Positions 33,280 through 46,212 are shown, counted from the stretch's first letter. The stretch is DNA of 64,000 nt from Cadophora sp. MPI-SDFR-AT-0126 (GCA_020747065.1 JAGMVK010000010.1:1178001-1242000), one strand, 5' to 3'. Numbers and translations: made by a program. Notes: generated from the letters alone by a model not told the origin.

Positions 33280-36200
33280 ATGGATGGCGATTGGGAGGAA
33301 GTAAGTTAGCTCCAATCTGCAGAAGAGTCTTTGTGCGCAGAGGCAAAAGAGCCATGTCTAGGACCTCAGGCGGGGCTTCAGCCTCGAGGACCTCGACACC
33401 ATCGATAGATTCACTCTCCCATAATACTAAATTCCCATTCGATAGGTCGGGCGTCTGCTCCTTCCGCCTCCTGGGCCTCAAGCGCTCCCAACCCCCGTAT
33501 CTACATTCGCATTCGACAACTCGCAGGAATTACTCTGGTGCGGAAATCAATTCGGACGCGTCTCTGCTTTCTACGGCAATGAGCTACAACGATATACCTC
33601 CTTCAAATGCGGAGATGGACCCGTCCACCAGTTGCTTTTCCATGAGAAAGGGGTCATTGCTCTGGGATCCAAAAGTGTGCACATGGCAATGAGAAGGGGA
33701 CCTCCACTATGGCATATTACGTACTGCTCTCCAGATCCGGTGCTGGGTTAAGGCTGATAACATGGGCATAGTCACAATGAGATGAAGGACCTCCGATGCA
33801 TGAGCTACACGAACAAAGGAACCGGGGAGATTTTGGTTGCCGGGCTACAGGACCAGATGTTTGTAATTGATGTAGAGAAGGGGGCTATCACGAAACAGGT
33901 ACTTAACGAACCCAGTCCCGTGGACAACTTTGAACTAAGTATTCCAGGTCCCGACCAGTGACCAATATACCATGATGAGGCGAAGCCGATATATCTGTGC
34001 TGCCACCCAAAGAGGCTCGATTAATATTCTGGATCCTTCAGACTTCCGTGTTGTGAAAGTGTGGAACGCCCATTCATCTCTCATCCATGACATGGACGCA
34101 CAAAATGACTTCATTGTCAGCTGTGGATGTCAACTGCGGCAAGGGCAGCCGTATATTTTAGATGTGATGGTCAACGTATTTGATCTGAAAAACATGGTTG
34201 CCTCGAGTCCGGTTCCTTTTCCTGCTGGGGCAGCATACCTACGGATGCATCCGCGGATGTCAACGACGTTGATTGTTGTATCCCAGCATGGCCAAATGCA
34301 TATAGTTGATCTTATGAACCCCAATTCAAGCAACATAAAGCAAGTAAGCACTCTGGCCTACATTAGCATGATTGAAATCGCACCATCGGGGGAGGCGCTC
34401 GTGTTAGCAGATGCTGAGTGCAACATTCACTTATGGGGATCTCCCTCAAGAATGCGCTTTGGAGATGTCAGTAATCCGGTGGAATTTGCTGAACCGGAAG
34501 AAACACATATCGAAATCGATTGGAGTCCAAATACGTAAGCGGATTCTTTCAGCATCTAAATCGCATCTAATGGTTTTCAGGCCCCTCAGTAGTATCGGCA
34601 TGCCATACTATCGAGAGCAGCTGCTCTCATCCTGGCCTAGCCACTTGATCTTTGAGACTGGCGCTCCACCCTCAAAAATAGATCAACAATTTTTATCGTC
34701 CTTGAAGGTAACTGAATGGGGCGGCTATGGGCGAAACAATCGAGCGACGAAGAGAAACCAGGTCGAGAATACACGAACTTTTGAGAAAACACCTGCTAGC
34801 TTGCAGGCGCCCAAATTCTTGAGTGAAAAGGCCAGAGAGGCGTCTAACGATGGGTCTGGAGAACGAAGATCCAGCAATGCTGATGATATTGGAGCCAACG
34901 AGGTCCTGAGTTTGAAAGCAAATGTTCCTGTATGGTACGAAAACGTGGAGATCAAGTACAGCAAATTTGGTGTAGACGACTTTGATTTTGGGTTAGTACA
35001 TCCGTGGATTGAACTGACTGACCATCACTGACGAACTTCAGATACTACAACAAAACGAAATATTCTGGACTAGAGATTCATATCCCAAATTCGTACGCCA
35101 ATCCGCTGCTGCAGATTTTGCATTTCACTCCTCTCATTCGCAATCTTGCTCTGCAACATACCGCAACAAGATGTGTCAACGAGCTGTGCTTGCTATGCGA
35201 GATGGGATTCCTGTTTGACATGCTGGAGAGGGCGGAGGGATCAATCTGCCAAGCTACAAACTTCCTCAAGACTTTCAGTTATCAGCCACAAGGTGCGTAT
35301 ACTTTTGAGGCCCTAGAATGGTACATGGACTGATTGCCATAGCTGGGCCGTTGGGTCTTTTGGAAGAGGATGCACTTGGGTCATCTCTGACTACGATGTT
35401 GCAAGGATTGAATCGGTTCTTATTGGATAGACTCACCCAAGATTGGAAGAGCATACTTCCACAAAATCCGGTGTTTGATCAGGTAATACTTTGTGTCGCT
35501 AGTGTTGCAAAACATCGCTTATATGACAGATTCTGGCTACCTCAGCAACAACTGGTATTCGTTGCATGGCTTGTCGAAGCGAGCACACCAGACCTGGGAC
35601 TACTTTTGTCAACGAACTTCTCTACCCGTTACCGGTAAGTTGGTCGTCAGCCAGCAATGAAGATCTCCCTGACCAAGATTAGAAAATTCTGGCGCGGAAT
35701 GCAAGAGCTCAGAAGCCATCCTTCTCCCAGATTCTCAAGGCCAGTGTTGAACGTGAGACAACCAGTCGAGGGTGGTGCAGTAGATGCCAGAGATACCAAT
35801 CTCTTGCAACGAAGAAGACTATACATGGAGTTCCCGCTATCTTGATGCTGAATGCTGCTGTCAACAGCCCCGAGGCCAAACAGTTCTGGGCTATGCCCGG
35901 ATGGCTACCAGAGGAAATCGGGATAATCATTGACCAAGGACAATTTTTCTGCTATCAAGGCGATGACTTGAAGCTCCATATTCAACGGGGTATACACAAC
36001 ATAACTGTATACTCGTTGGTCGGTGTGGCTGCCGAAATTATGAGTGGTATAAACCAAAAGGCACATCTCGTCTCACTAGTAAATGGTAAGCTGCTTTGTA
36101 GTTTACACGTAATGAGCAATACTCACACTCTCCAGTTGCCCATTCTCTCCCAACCAAACCAGACGAGAGCAGATGGCATCTCTTCAACGACTTCCTGGTC

Positions 36201-37305
36201 CGCCCCATCAAGGCAGCGGAAGCACTCACTTTCAACACGGCATGGAAATTGCCTTCCGTAATCACATACCAGGTCAAGGCATATAACAACAAAATTGACG
36301 ATAGCTGGAAACAAACATTGGATACGAAAGTTCTCTACATGGACACCAAGTAAGCATCGCCCGTCCTACAAATGCCAAGTATTAGAACCTTCCTTACACC
36401 GCCACAGTGCCAACCCAGTGAAGACCTACCGACCTCTAGCATTCCCCCAAGAAGCCCCAGTCGAGGGAACAATAATCGCCCTTGACACGGAATTTGTCTC
36501 CGTCCGCCGCCCCGAAATAGAAGTAAACGCCAAAGGCGACCGTACTACCGTCCGGCCCATTGTCTACGCCCTCGCACGCGTCTCGGTAGTCCGCTGCTCT
36601 GGCGAAGATGAAGGTCTCCCTTTCATCGACGACTACATCCACATCCGCGACACCGTTGTTGACTACCTAACCGAATACTCAGGCATCCGCAAAGGCGACC
36701 TCGATCCCGGCGTCTCCAAGCATAACCTTGTCGCCCTAAAAGTCGTCTATAAGAAACTCTGGATCCTGCTCAACCTTGGTTGCCGCTTCCTGGGCCACGG
36801 CCTCAAGCAAGATTTCCGCGTGCTTAACGTTCACATCCCCAAAAGCAAAGTCATCGACACCATCGACCTCTTCTACAGCGCGTCACATCTCCGTCGGCTT
36901 TCCCTCTCCTTCCTAGCATCTTACCTCCTAAAAGAGGAAATCCAGCTCGAGACACACGATAGTATCGAGGACGCTCGCACGGCGCTGAAACTGTATAAGA
37001 AGTTCCTGGAGTTTCAAGATGCGGGGATTTTAGAGCTGATGATTCAGGACATCTATCAGAATGGGAGGAGTATGGGATTCAAGGCTCCCGCTGCTAGGAA
37101 GGATGGGCTCTTGATTGAGAGAACGCAGACTCCGGAGTTGGGCGTTGAGGGAGCGCATCATGGGGGTGCCGCTGGGGCGAGATCTGGACCGACCACGCCT
37201 GTTAGAAAACCGGTTGGGTTGGCGCCGGGGACGGGGAGCACGACGTTTAGTTCGGGATGGACGCCTGGGAAGGGAGGGGGATTGGGTGGATCTCCGTTGC
37301 GATGA
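33280..37305 (+). CDS. PAN2: PAN2, catalytic subunit of the PAN2-PAN3 poly(A) deadenylase, eleven exons
   Basis: Shortens mRNA poly(A) tails in the cytoplasm together with PAN3. Exons 33280-33300, 33446-33720, 33772-33898, 33948-34534, 34581-34991, 35042-35292, 35343-35482, 35530-35634, 35683-36085, 36136-36349 and 36408-37305 join in phase to 1143 residues. The first exon (21 nt, MDGDWEE) is separated by a 145-nt intron from [18 protein letters not shown]40-type N-terminal domain, a catalytically dead UCH-like domain and a DEDDh exonuclease domain follow. Nuclease residues are seen in ALDTEF (near 870), GHGLKQDF (near 975) and HDSIEDA (near 1028). The C-terminus is Gly/Thr-rich. The eleven-exon model accounts for every conserved block. 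Confidence 0.95.
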
Positions 37306-37777
37306 GCAGGTTGTGAGGGCAGATGAGGAAGGAAGATGTGGATGAGTGGACGAGTGGCTGAGTGGATGGGGGGATGAAAGAAACACTGCTATCGTGATGA
37401 TCACTTGACGAATGATATAAAAATCACTTTCAAAACGCAGAGGACAGAATGAACAGTCAAGAGGATCAGGCACTTGGTGATATCTGATCAAATTTCTTAA
37501 GTCGACCGTGAAGTTTCTTCTATTCTCGCTGTCATCATGAACCCTTTGACTCTGATAAGCTCTTCCAAGAAGCATAACAAGCATGCTGGCTCGTTCTCTG
37601 CTATCCATTCAACCCAAAATTGACGCCAACCGGCGACCTAAACCTGGCAGGTTTTCATATCCCATGCCATTCCCTTCCATCCTATCGAACGCCGTGCAAA
37701 AGGTGTACAAAAACAGGTAACAAGTATAATACGCAATCAGATCTCCATTCCGCGAAGACCTCACCTCTACTCTGCCC
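37306..37777. other. Convergent spacer after PAN2
   Basis: A 472-bp region between two 3' ends. Antisense open frames across the end of PAN2 are not protein-like. Nothing else seen. Confidence 0.6.
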
Positions 37778-39325
37778 TCAATCAGCACTAGCACTAAGAT
37801 CATAAGTCTTGTCCCACATGCTCCTGAGGATAGCTCCCTGGTCATTCCCATCACCGCCCCTATCACTCATATTGCCATCCTCCAGACTTCCTGACTGGCC
37901 CTCATAACTCGAGTTCGCACCATTCGCGTTCGGCTTTCCGCCATCTTTAGTCCGACTCCGTGACTCTTTCAGGCTCTGACTGAGACCGTAACGACCAGCA
38001 TTAGCACCTTGCTCGTTGCTAGTCTTAGGTCTATGTGCTGGAATTCTACGATTCTTCTCAGCGCCAGGGAGCTGAGCGAGACGTTTGAAGGCTTGCCCGA
38101 GAGGATCTTGGTAGCGTCTGACTACGAGATATTCGAGACCAGTTCGTTCGAGTTGGAGCTTAATGCGTGGATCGCGGCCGTCGTATCCTGCTCCCCCTAC
38201 AAGTGATGTGCCTCCAATGCCTCCATGTAGACCGGCGAGACCATTCATAGCTACACCTGGCGCCATTTGTTGAGGTTCAATGTTAGAGCTCGCTCTTTGG
38301 AGCCAAAGTTTCTGCTGCGTCCGTGACTGCTGCGGCGGTACGTATGCGTGGCCCGTGGAGGACTTTCTTGATCTTGGTGCTAGGATGCTCTCTTCCTCGT
38401 CCTCCTTCTCCTGGTCCGGTCTCGTCAGATTGCCCATCGATTGCGCCCGCTTGATATCATCGTTTGCTTGCTTCGCCCTCCCTTCATTCTTGCGATTATT
38501 GAGAAACGGTGAGTTCTCGCTCGGTGTACCTGATCCTCCCACGAAACGGGAGACCACTTCATTACCGCCGCTCCCAACACTCGGCGTGCCGTTCTGGCTC
38601 TTTTCGGGAGAATCGGTTGTATAACCTGAGGGTGTAGCTGTAGCTAGAGACATCTTGGTTGTATTATGGGAATGTGTGCGTTGTAGGAGTCTTTCTGTAA
38701 TGACCTTAGCATCCGCTGAATGGCGCGAAGCTTGCTTATCCTCAGAACCATTCAAACTTGTACCAATTTTCGAGTTATCGGTAGGCGGTTGTGGCGGTGA
38801 ATGAGATTGGGAGTTACTGGCGCTGGGTTTCGAAGATGAATGACCGCTTGCAGGTCTCGAAGCAGACCTGGACAAAGCTGGCGACGCAGATGAACTTGCG
38901 TTCTCCCAGGCGTCGTCTTGATCACCAATCTCGAAGTGAACAGATGCTGGTCTCTTCACTTGGTCGTGACCTGCTTTCGAGCGCTTTGTTACATCTGCAG
39001 ATGACCGATTGCGCTTCAGAGTACCATGCGAAGAGTTCTTCTTCAGATCCTTCGAGGAGGAATTCCGTGCCAGCTTCTTCAGATCCGTGTGTGACCCTTC
39101 ATTCCCGTGCGCAGCCTTTGTGAGTTTGTGCAGCGCTTTACTGGACGGTACTCTGGCGTGGCCTCGCCCTCCTCCGCCAACTACGTGCTTTTGGGTTTTG
39201 GGCTTGCCATGTTGAGGTGGTGTCGTTGAAGGTGAGTCCGTTTGGCTGTGGACGGAATTCGTCGATCGATGATTGCCGAGGGATGGCCGCGTCTGCGATT
39301 GTGAGGGCAAATGCTCGGATGGCAT
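37778..39325 (-). CDS. Ser/Arg-rich protein, possibly TORC1 subunit TCO89-like
   Basis: Single-exon gene of 515 residues, almost wholly low-complexity and rich in Ser, Asn, Gly and Lys, hence probably disordered. Local conserved-looking segments are HARVPSSKALHKLTKAA, LKKNSSHGTLKRNRSSADV, QQKLWLQRASSNIEP and ERTGLEYLVVRRYQDPLGQAF. The first and third resemble segments that I associate with the fungal TCO89 (TORC1 accessory subunit) family, but I cannot run the profile, so this name is tentative. Many SxS and RxxS sites suggest phosphorylation. It lies upstream of PCK1 on the same strand, 645 bp from its 3' end. It could equally be an unrelated lineage-specific protein. Confidence 0.6.
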   Translation of the reverse strand: MPSEHLPSQSQTRPSLGNHRSTNSVHSQTDSPSTTPPQHGKPKTQKHVVGGGGRGHARVPSSKALHKLTKAAHGNEGSHTDLKKLARNSSSKDLKKNSSHGTLKRNRSSADVTKRSKAGHDQVKRPASVHFEIGDQDDAWENASSSASPALSRSASRPASGHSSSKPSASNSQSHSPPQPPTDNSKIGTSLNGSEDKQASRHSADAKVITERLLQRTHSHNTTKMSLATATPSGYTTDSPEKSQNGTPSVGSGGNEVVSRFVGGSGTPSENSPFLNNRKNEGRAKQANDDIKRAQSMGNLTRPDQEKEDEEESILAPRSRKSSTGHAYVPPQQSRTQQKLWLQRASSNIEPQQMAPGVAMNGLAGLHGGIGGTSLVGGAGYDGRDPRIKLQLERTGLEYLVVRRYQDPLGQAFKRLAQLPGAEKNRRIPAHRPKTSNEQGANAGRYGLSQSLKESRSRTKDGGKPNANGANSSYEGQSGSLEDGNMSDRGGDGNDQGAILRSMWDKTYDLSASAD

Positions 39326-39970
39326 TCTGTGGTTTCGTTTGTCTACCTGCTTTGATTCATCTGCAGGGCAATAATTGCTTTTCGGGTTGTGTCACTGGAG
39401 GGTGTGTCGTGAACGAGTGCATGGTTGGGCAAGCTAGTCAAGTCAAACGGCTCGGATGCGCTGGCTCGGCCATGCTTTTCCTGCATCTGGACTTTCTGAC
39501 ATCTCAAAACCATTGATGCCCAATACGACATTTGATGTGGACTCTAATTACTGGGTTTTATTCCCAGGGTTACTTATTTTCTCATTCATGCCCAATATCT
39601 GTACTTCTTAAATCCCTCACTCAACTTTACCGCCTTGAAATACCACCAATCAGAACGAAGATATACCAATGCGGTCAGCGTCACTTACTGAAAGGAGCAA
39701 AATGAAAGCCCAAGGAACAACAACGACTCTCCTCAAGCAGAAAGTGGGAATCTCCGCTCGGCCGTGGGTAGGATCACTGGACAGTATCTAGCATATTGTT
39801 TCTCTTTTATATCACCTCACAAACATGTAGATGGGCAATTGGGTAGTTTTACAATGTTTTTGTATTCTTGTGTTGTTGCTTATGCTAACAACATCAGGGG
39901 AACGCCATGCAATTTATTAAAAGTCAATATTTCCAATCTCTCCACGAACCCCGGGGAATATCCTAAGCGT
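39326..39970. other. Spacer between the TCO89-like gene and PCK1
   Basis: 645 bp; it holds the PCK1 3' flank and the upstream region of the neighbouring gene. No feature recognised. Confidence 0.55.
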
Positions 39971-42460
39971 TCACAGAGCTGGGCCGGCCTTGATCACATC
40001 TTCTGTAGCCTCATCGGAGTACTTCTTGAAGTTCTCAACGAAAAGACCACCGAGCTTCGTCACCTCCTCCTTGAAGCTGTCGTGTCCTTGGCTCCATGCG
40101 TTTCTTGGGTTCAGAAGTTCTGAAGGGACGTTTGTGCAGGACTTGGGTACAGCAAGATTGAAGGTTTCGTAGTTCTCATACTCGACCTTAGCGAGCTCGC
40201 CGGAGTGGATGGCATCGAGAATTGCACGGGTGTACTTCAGCGGGCAGCGCTTTCCACCAGTGGTAGCACCGGCTCCAACCCATCCTGTGTTCAACAACCA
40301 GGCATTGGCCTTGTGGTGCTCGATCTTATCAGCCAACATCTTGGCGTATCTCATTGGGTGAAGAGCCAGGAAAGGTTGTGCAAAGCATGACGAGAAGGTA
40401 GCTTGTGGCTCGGTGACACCGTCCTCTGTACCAGCCATCTTCGATGTATAACCAGAGATGAAATGGAACATGGTTTGGGCCGAGTTGAGTTTCGAGATGG
40501 GTGGGAGAACACCTCGGGCATCGCAAGTGAGGAGGATGATGTTACTGGGATGGTTTTCTGACAAGCATGGGATCTTGGCGTTCTCGATGTATTCGATGGG
40601 GTAGGCACAACGAGTATTCTCGGTAAGAGTCGAGTCATCGTAATCAACAAGACGTGTCTCAGGGCTGAAGACAACATTCTCAAGAACTGAACCGAACTTG
40701 ATGGCACCGAAAATATCTGGTTCCTTCTCCGCCGACAGACCGATACATTTCGCGTAGCACTTTTGGGACATTAGCAAAAACACTGGAACTGCGCGAGAAA
40801 TTACTTACACCGCCTTCAATGTTGAAAACGCCACGATCACTCCAGCAGTGCTCATCATCGCCGATCAACGCACGGTTGGGGTCTGCGGACAAGGTTGTCT
40901 TTCCAGTACCTGACAGACCGAAGAAAACAGTGACGTCTCCATCCTTGCCCTCGTTTGCGGACGAGTGGAGGGTGAGGACATTGTGCTTGACAGGCATCTC
41001 GTAGAAGAGGACTGTGAAAACTCCCTTCTTCATTTCTCCAGCATACTCAGTACCGAGAATGACCATCTCCTTGTCTGCGAAATTGATAGCAACTGAGGTA
41101 CCAGAGGTCATACCCTCGGTATATCTGTTTGCTGGGAAGGAACCAGCATTGTAGATGGTGTAATCTGGGTGGAAATGCTCGAGATCTTTGCGATCAGGTC
41201 GGATGAGCATATTCCTCATGAAGAGAGCATGGTAGGCACGGGCGCAGACGACTCGGACTTTGATCTGATACTTCTTGTCCCATCCTGCAAATCCGTCGAC
41301 AACGTAAATACGGTTTCGGGTATTTAAATAATCGATGGCTCGTTCTCTGTTGATTCTCCAGACCTATGGAAATATAATTAGCGATTGGTCGTGTGAACAG
41401 CTTGTCGTCAAAATAAAGTGGTCTCCAGTTCCACGTGAAGATAAAGGGGGTGCCGAGACTGCACGTGTGGAGAGGGCCATGACATAATAGTGCAGCTAGC
41501 CCCTCGATGCAAAATGCGGGGTTGAGAACGACAGCCGAGCTTTTGTGACATTTTTCCCGTTCCTCCCCGAAAGCTGAAAAGGACGTTTGTATGGAAGTGG
41601 TAGAAGGCAGTGCCCTCGGATATATGACAGCAAGGGCAAACGGAAGGGGGAGGTAATGACGTTTGCTGGAACATGATCCCAATTGACGTGCTTGAGAAGA
41701 CAGAATTCAAGGTGGAAGAGAGCCCACCAGGGGCATAATTGCTTGAAGCACAAAGACTATTTGTGAAATGTAAACTTACGTCGGGTGTCATTGGCTTGTT
41801 GACAGGTCTATAGAAAGTCAGAATTTATGCACAAGAAAATGAACAGATTAGGTTCACTTACCCCCACCAGATCTCGTTTTCTGAACTGGGTTCCTTGACA
41901 ATCCGTTTGTCTAGAGGTGATCGACCAGTCTTTGCTCCTGAATATGCTGTGAGGGCACCGGTTGATGTGATGGCAGAGCCAGTTTCGTAGACGAGGGCAT
42001 CTTCGTAGAGGGCAGCGACACTTGGGTTGGGGACCTGTAAAGGGTAACGAGTTAGTACAACATCATGATGATATATGATTGTCCTGGCGGTACTTACAAT
42101 TGCTACTCGATCATAATCAATATGTGCCTTCTCGTGTAGCTCTTCCTCCAGCTCTGTGTGTTCCTTGACAGGCCTATTGAGGGGTCAGTTTTTGGGGTTG
42201 TTGAAGATTGCCGACAGTAGCAATGGCAGCGACGGCAGTTGTAGGGAGGACTCGACGTACTGTACTCCACCGGGGTGAAGGGCCGTCTTGTTGACAGTAT
42301 TGATAGTAACCATGTTTCTTAAGCTGGTGCTGTGATAGTTGCCAGTGCGGGTTGCGAGGATTTTCGATTTGGGGCCGAGTTCGCGGGGATCTGGATAGGG
42401 AGAGGAAGTTCTTTCGACGGGGTCGGCAGAGTTATTTAAGCTGGGCGAGGACTTCGACAT
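39971..42460 (-). CDS. PCK1: Phosphoenolpyruvate carboxykinase (ATP-dependent), six exons
   Basis: Converts oxaloacetate and ATP to phosphoenolpyruvate, the key step of gluconeogenesis on acetate, ethanol or fatty acids. Exons 42460-42261, 42173-42098, 42034-41862, 41807-41780 (28 nt), 41363-40809 and 40759-39971 encode 606 residues. The extra N-terminal 50 residues beyond the bacterial enzyme are Ser/Pro-rich. The ATP-binding P-loop is [12 protein letters not shown] at about residues 303-312, followed by [12 protein letters not shown]. Substrate-site segments are [11 protein letters not shown] and [10 protein letters not shown]. The intron between 41780 and 41363 is 416 nt, several times longer than others here, yet the protein reads on without loss ([13 protein letters not shown]). 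UBC8 of this window belongs to the ligase that removes this enzyme class in yeast. Confidence 0.96.
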
Positions 42461-45197
42461 TTTGAAGGTCCGGCTGTGATTGCGGGTCTTGCTGGCACTG
42501 GTCTGGCTGTTGCTACGGAAGGATGATAGCAGGTGGTGGTGGTAGTGGTTTCTGGGGCATCCACCTCGGTTCAGTATCCTTTGTACTAGCGAATCACGAA
42601 CGCCGACCATCCTCGTCGTCCTTGTCAACTGGGTCTCGACCGAAAACAACACGGGCAAGCTGAGCTGGAAGATCGGGTGGACACGGAAGATGCAGCAGTT
42701 TCACGAACTTCCTCTGCTCGATCACGGCGATCGTGAAGGCGTTCGCATAATTGGCAGGCAGACAGGCAGGCATGAGGTTGTGTCGGAGACGGAGGCACGC
42801 TCATCAGCAGCCCTGTCGCCTTCACATGGTATATGCGCTGCTTGCTGCACCACTGCCGCCGACGAGACAACTTTACCCAGTGTTGCCGGATATTATTGTC
42901 CTGAAATGAAATGAAAAGAACGAACGCACTCTTGAGGCTCTTCAGCGTCACTCTCGAACAGACAGGCTCATGGCACGAACTTGGGCGGTCTGTGGGGAAT
43001 GTCTACGGCGACAGCAGTAGTGGGATGAAAAATGATGGAGACCACTCGACACTTGGGACTGTCACGAAGGCTTGGGGGTTCATGCTCAATGGATGATGCA
43101 AATTCGATCTTCTTCCTTGCCTTGTCTTGCCTTGTCCATCTCCACCGAATCCTTGCAGCAGCAGCATGCATACAGAATGGAATACAGTACAGTAGCACAG
43201 CCCTCCTGCACACGAGGGAGCGTCCCGAGTTGGCCCTTCCCCGCAGCTCGGTATGGGCTGGACTTGGGACGCCAAGGGCAGTTATCTATCGCCCACTGAT
43301 TCCCGGTCTAGAACCCTCGTACTGTCAGCAAGCAGCTGCTGCTGTACCTACCGGTCGAACGGTACGGCTGTGATACATGACAATTGTCCGACTGCTTTTG
43401 GACATCACAGGCTACGGTCTTGTATTTTCCGTCATGCATCTTGAGCATTATTGAAGATCATTGATGCCTGACTTTACTTGGCTTCACCCGAATTCCCCAA
43501 CGGCGACAATTACCGAATGAAAGTAAAACCTGTCTGTCTCCAGCTGAACGCAAACAGAAGTCTGACTGTACAGTAATAGTCTATTCTGATTGGTGTCCAG
43601 CTGAACATTGGCGGCAAAGACTTTTGCCTTATTACATAACCACAGTCCTATCACGGTTTGGGCTTGGGGCAACGGCGGGGCAGTGGAGGGGTCATCGGAA
43701 TGTGGGGCTTTCTGACTCCTGATCCGACGGGATCGATATCGTTCCCGATCCGGGGGAAACCAAGGTGGAAATATCTACCAAGCACTGAGAATGCAAGGCA
43801 AATTACTTGCACAAGTAAGCAAGCGAGCAAGCAATCAACTCCCTCCTGTCTAGTTACATGTGATACTGGATTAACTCGCTCTTCAACAGACCGAAAATGC
43901 GATGTTTCTTCAAACGTCAAGTCTGACACCTTCGGATATTTCCCGCAACGGGATTGAATCGCGGGGTTCTTCCGGCCAAGAGGACCCGGATTGACCCGAT
44001 ATATAAGAATGGCGAAGTAACTTCGCCCTTCCAGCTTATCGTGCTCCAACACGGTGCATGGATTAAAATTAATTTGTCCCCGTAGTGCGTAACCCTTGCC
44101 CTAGCCTTCAGCTTGTGCGATTTTTCTGGGAAAGTTTCGGTGCGAAGGAACGAGAATGAAGTGGACATTTAACATCGCTCAAGTCCGGGCTGGATCCTGC
44201 AACATGTACCTCATTTGCCGAGCACTGCCTTTTCAGACTCAATTTTTCATCAGATGTCATGATTTTTCTCACTTTGAGTTTCATGCTTTTGTATTCTATC
44301 TTCACTTCACGTTCCTTATCAAATCAAACACTGCCTTCGGGCTATCGGATGCATCAAGTTGTGACAGTACTTGGCCTGTTGTCTTATTGCGTGAAATACT
44401 ACCGCCCTAGACCATAACATCCCGTCATCATTCTTCCTTCCTGTTCGTCATCTCCTCATTTCTCATCCTCGAGCATACATACAAAGGACTCAAATCCCTC
44501 ATCAATTAGTTATCCATCCGACAAGTGCCGGTGAGGCCTTTTCAGCTCAGACAATCAAACAGCACCCTTCAGCACCTCCATCTACTTTTCTACCAATCTC
44601 AAGCTCAGGCACGAGAATAGCTACCGAGGGTATCATGCTTTTGGGCCATGTCCCTCACATCTTGATCACAAGATGAGATTTATTGCAGAGCCACGTTATC
44701 AATCTCATCATGATTTGTCCTCAATTTTCGTTGTTTTCGTGGTTTCGGGTGTTGACATTGGGGCTTTTCCTCGATAAATGCTGACCACTGAGAGAGCTCA
44801 TGGCGCCTTCTACCAAACCCGGGCTACCGATGTGCATGGCTGTCGAGTTTGGCTTGAGTCTGGAAACATGTGAAAGTGGCTCGGATAAGAAGTTAGAATT
44901 TAGCGAGATGATATTGACAGTGAGGCGATTTGTTGTTACACAGATTTCCCTTTTTGGATTCAAGTACGGTAACGAGACCCTCTATGCCATTTACATGCCT
45001 TCCAAATACTCTCGAAAATTGCAAACGCAAAGGACACAATTTCCGAAGAAAGACTTGGACCGTGTCAAGCTACTAAGTGAGATATGCCATGCTAAACGAT
45101 TCACATCTAACCTTCCTCCGCACACACAAGACCTTGGAGTGGAGAGACCACCACCCACGTCTCCTCGCCCTCCCCCTCCTCTCCCAAGCCCCCTCCC
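42461..45197. other. 2.7-kb upstream region of PCK1 with no supported gene
   Basis: It includes the PCK1 promoter. Frames here are short or compositionally non-coding. A CCTTG/TCTTG run occurs around 43114-43140. A frame at 44800-45294 has no support from composition or motifs. A long regulatory region would fit a gene under carbon-source control. Confidence 0.5.
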
Positions 45198-45811
45198 TCA
45201 AACAGGAATCACACTCCCCATTCCCTTCCTCGTCATCATAACAAACCCATGCTCGCCCTGCGAAAACTCCCTCATGCGCAATACCTGCTCATAGAACCTC
45301 TTCTCCTGACTATCCGCCATCAACAACGCGCGCCTAAACTGCGGCCAGCTGTCTAGTACCTCGTCGATACACTTGATGAGGAATTTACCGAGACCGCGAC
45401 CTTGATATGGCGCGAGGATGTACACGTCGGTGAGATAGGCGAAGGAGACGTGGTCGGTGATTAAGCGGGCTAGACCGATTTGTGGGGGTTGGGAACGGCC
45501 TGGGGGTGTTGTTAATTGTGGAGGCTTCATGTGGAGTCTCCATGTATGGTGATCATTCGATCTGATAGATAGGGAAGTCGTGAGAGGAGATGGGAAATTC
45601 TACCTGCAATCTCGGCCGACGTTTTCGGCAACTCATAGACCCCAAAACAGAGACTATTATCCAACATTCTCTTCAACAGAGCCTCATCCATAGGTTTCGC
45701 CCAGTGCACATAATCTGTAGAGAAAGCTGCGTTGACGGCGGATGGTTGGATGAGTGCTGGGTTGGTGGAGAAGAGGAAATTGTCTTTGTACCATTCGCGT
45801 GGTGACGACAT
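45198..45811 (-). CDS. GNAT-family N-acetyltransferase
   Basis: Exons 45811-45604 and 45499-45198 encode 169 residues. The acetyl-CoA-binding motif A is complete: TDVYILAPYQGRGLGKFLI, with the Q-x-x-G-x-G loop as QGRGLG. The N-terminal part (TNPALIQPSAVNAAF, VHWAKPMDEALLKRML, NSLCFGVYEL) is typical of small fungal GNAT proteins of unknown substrate. The intron acceptor used here (CCCAG before 45499) is the one that keeps phase and gives IAGRSQPPQIGLARL; nearer AG sites lead to a stop or a wrong frame. An ATG at 45820 (MFIM) in the same frame is an alternative start. Substrate unknown. Confidence 0.85.
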
Positions 45812-46212
45812 GATGAACATGGGTTGAGTAAAAGAAGCTTTGAGCTGGGTGGCTGGGCTGAGTCGTGTTGGGGACAATGGATTCTAGATTACGGTTTTGA
45901 AAGGATTCTGCAGGCGAATTGGGAAGAGGTGCAGGACGGGTACCTGGGTAGGTGAGATTGAAAGGGCGTACATAATGTACCTGGGGTAAGACTCTGCGGT
46001 CCGGCCCGAATTTGAGCCCGACTGACGGGTAAGTGGGGATCTCGCCAATCATTCTCAGACGAGCTCATATTGGAGTCAATGGTCGAATTAGGAACGCAAA
46101 TTGGTATTCAGTCGCTCAAAAACACTTGAGGGAAGTCTAGCATCAACCTCCGTATCACATTCGTCCTCTGCCGATTCCAGATGGAGCACAACGCACAGCT
46201 ATCCTCCAACAC
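45812..46212. other. Intergenic, GNAT upstream side
   Basis: A 401-bp spacer between two minus-strand genes; no feature seen. Confidence 0.55.

Noticed and set aside
42461..42658. In-frame N-terminal extension of PCK1
   Set aside because: The upstream segment has no family support; [10 protein letters not shown] at 42460 is the better start.
43930..44060. Possible tRNA on the minus strand (B-box-like GATTCAATC)
   Set aside because: No matching A box at the right distance and no T-arm or acceptor pairing.
44800..45294. 164-codon plus-strand frame upstream of PCK1
   Set aside because: No motif, mixed composition, and it overlaps the end of the GNAT gene in antisense.
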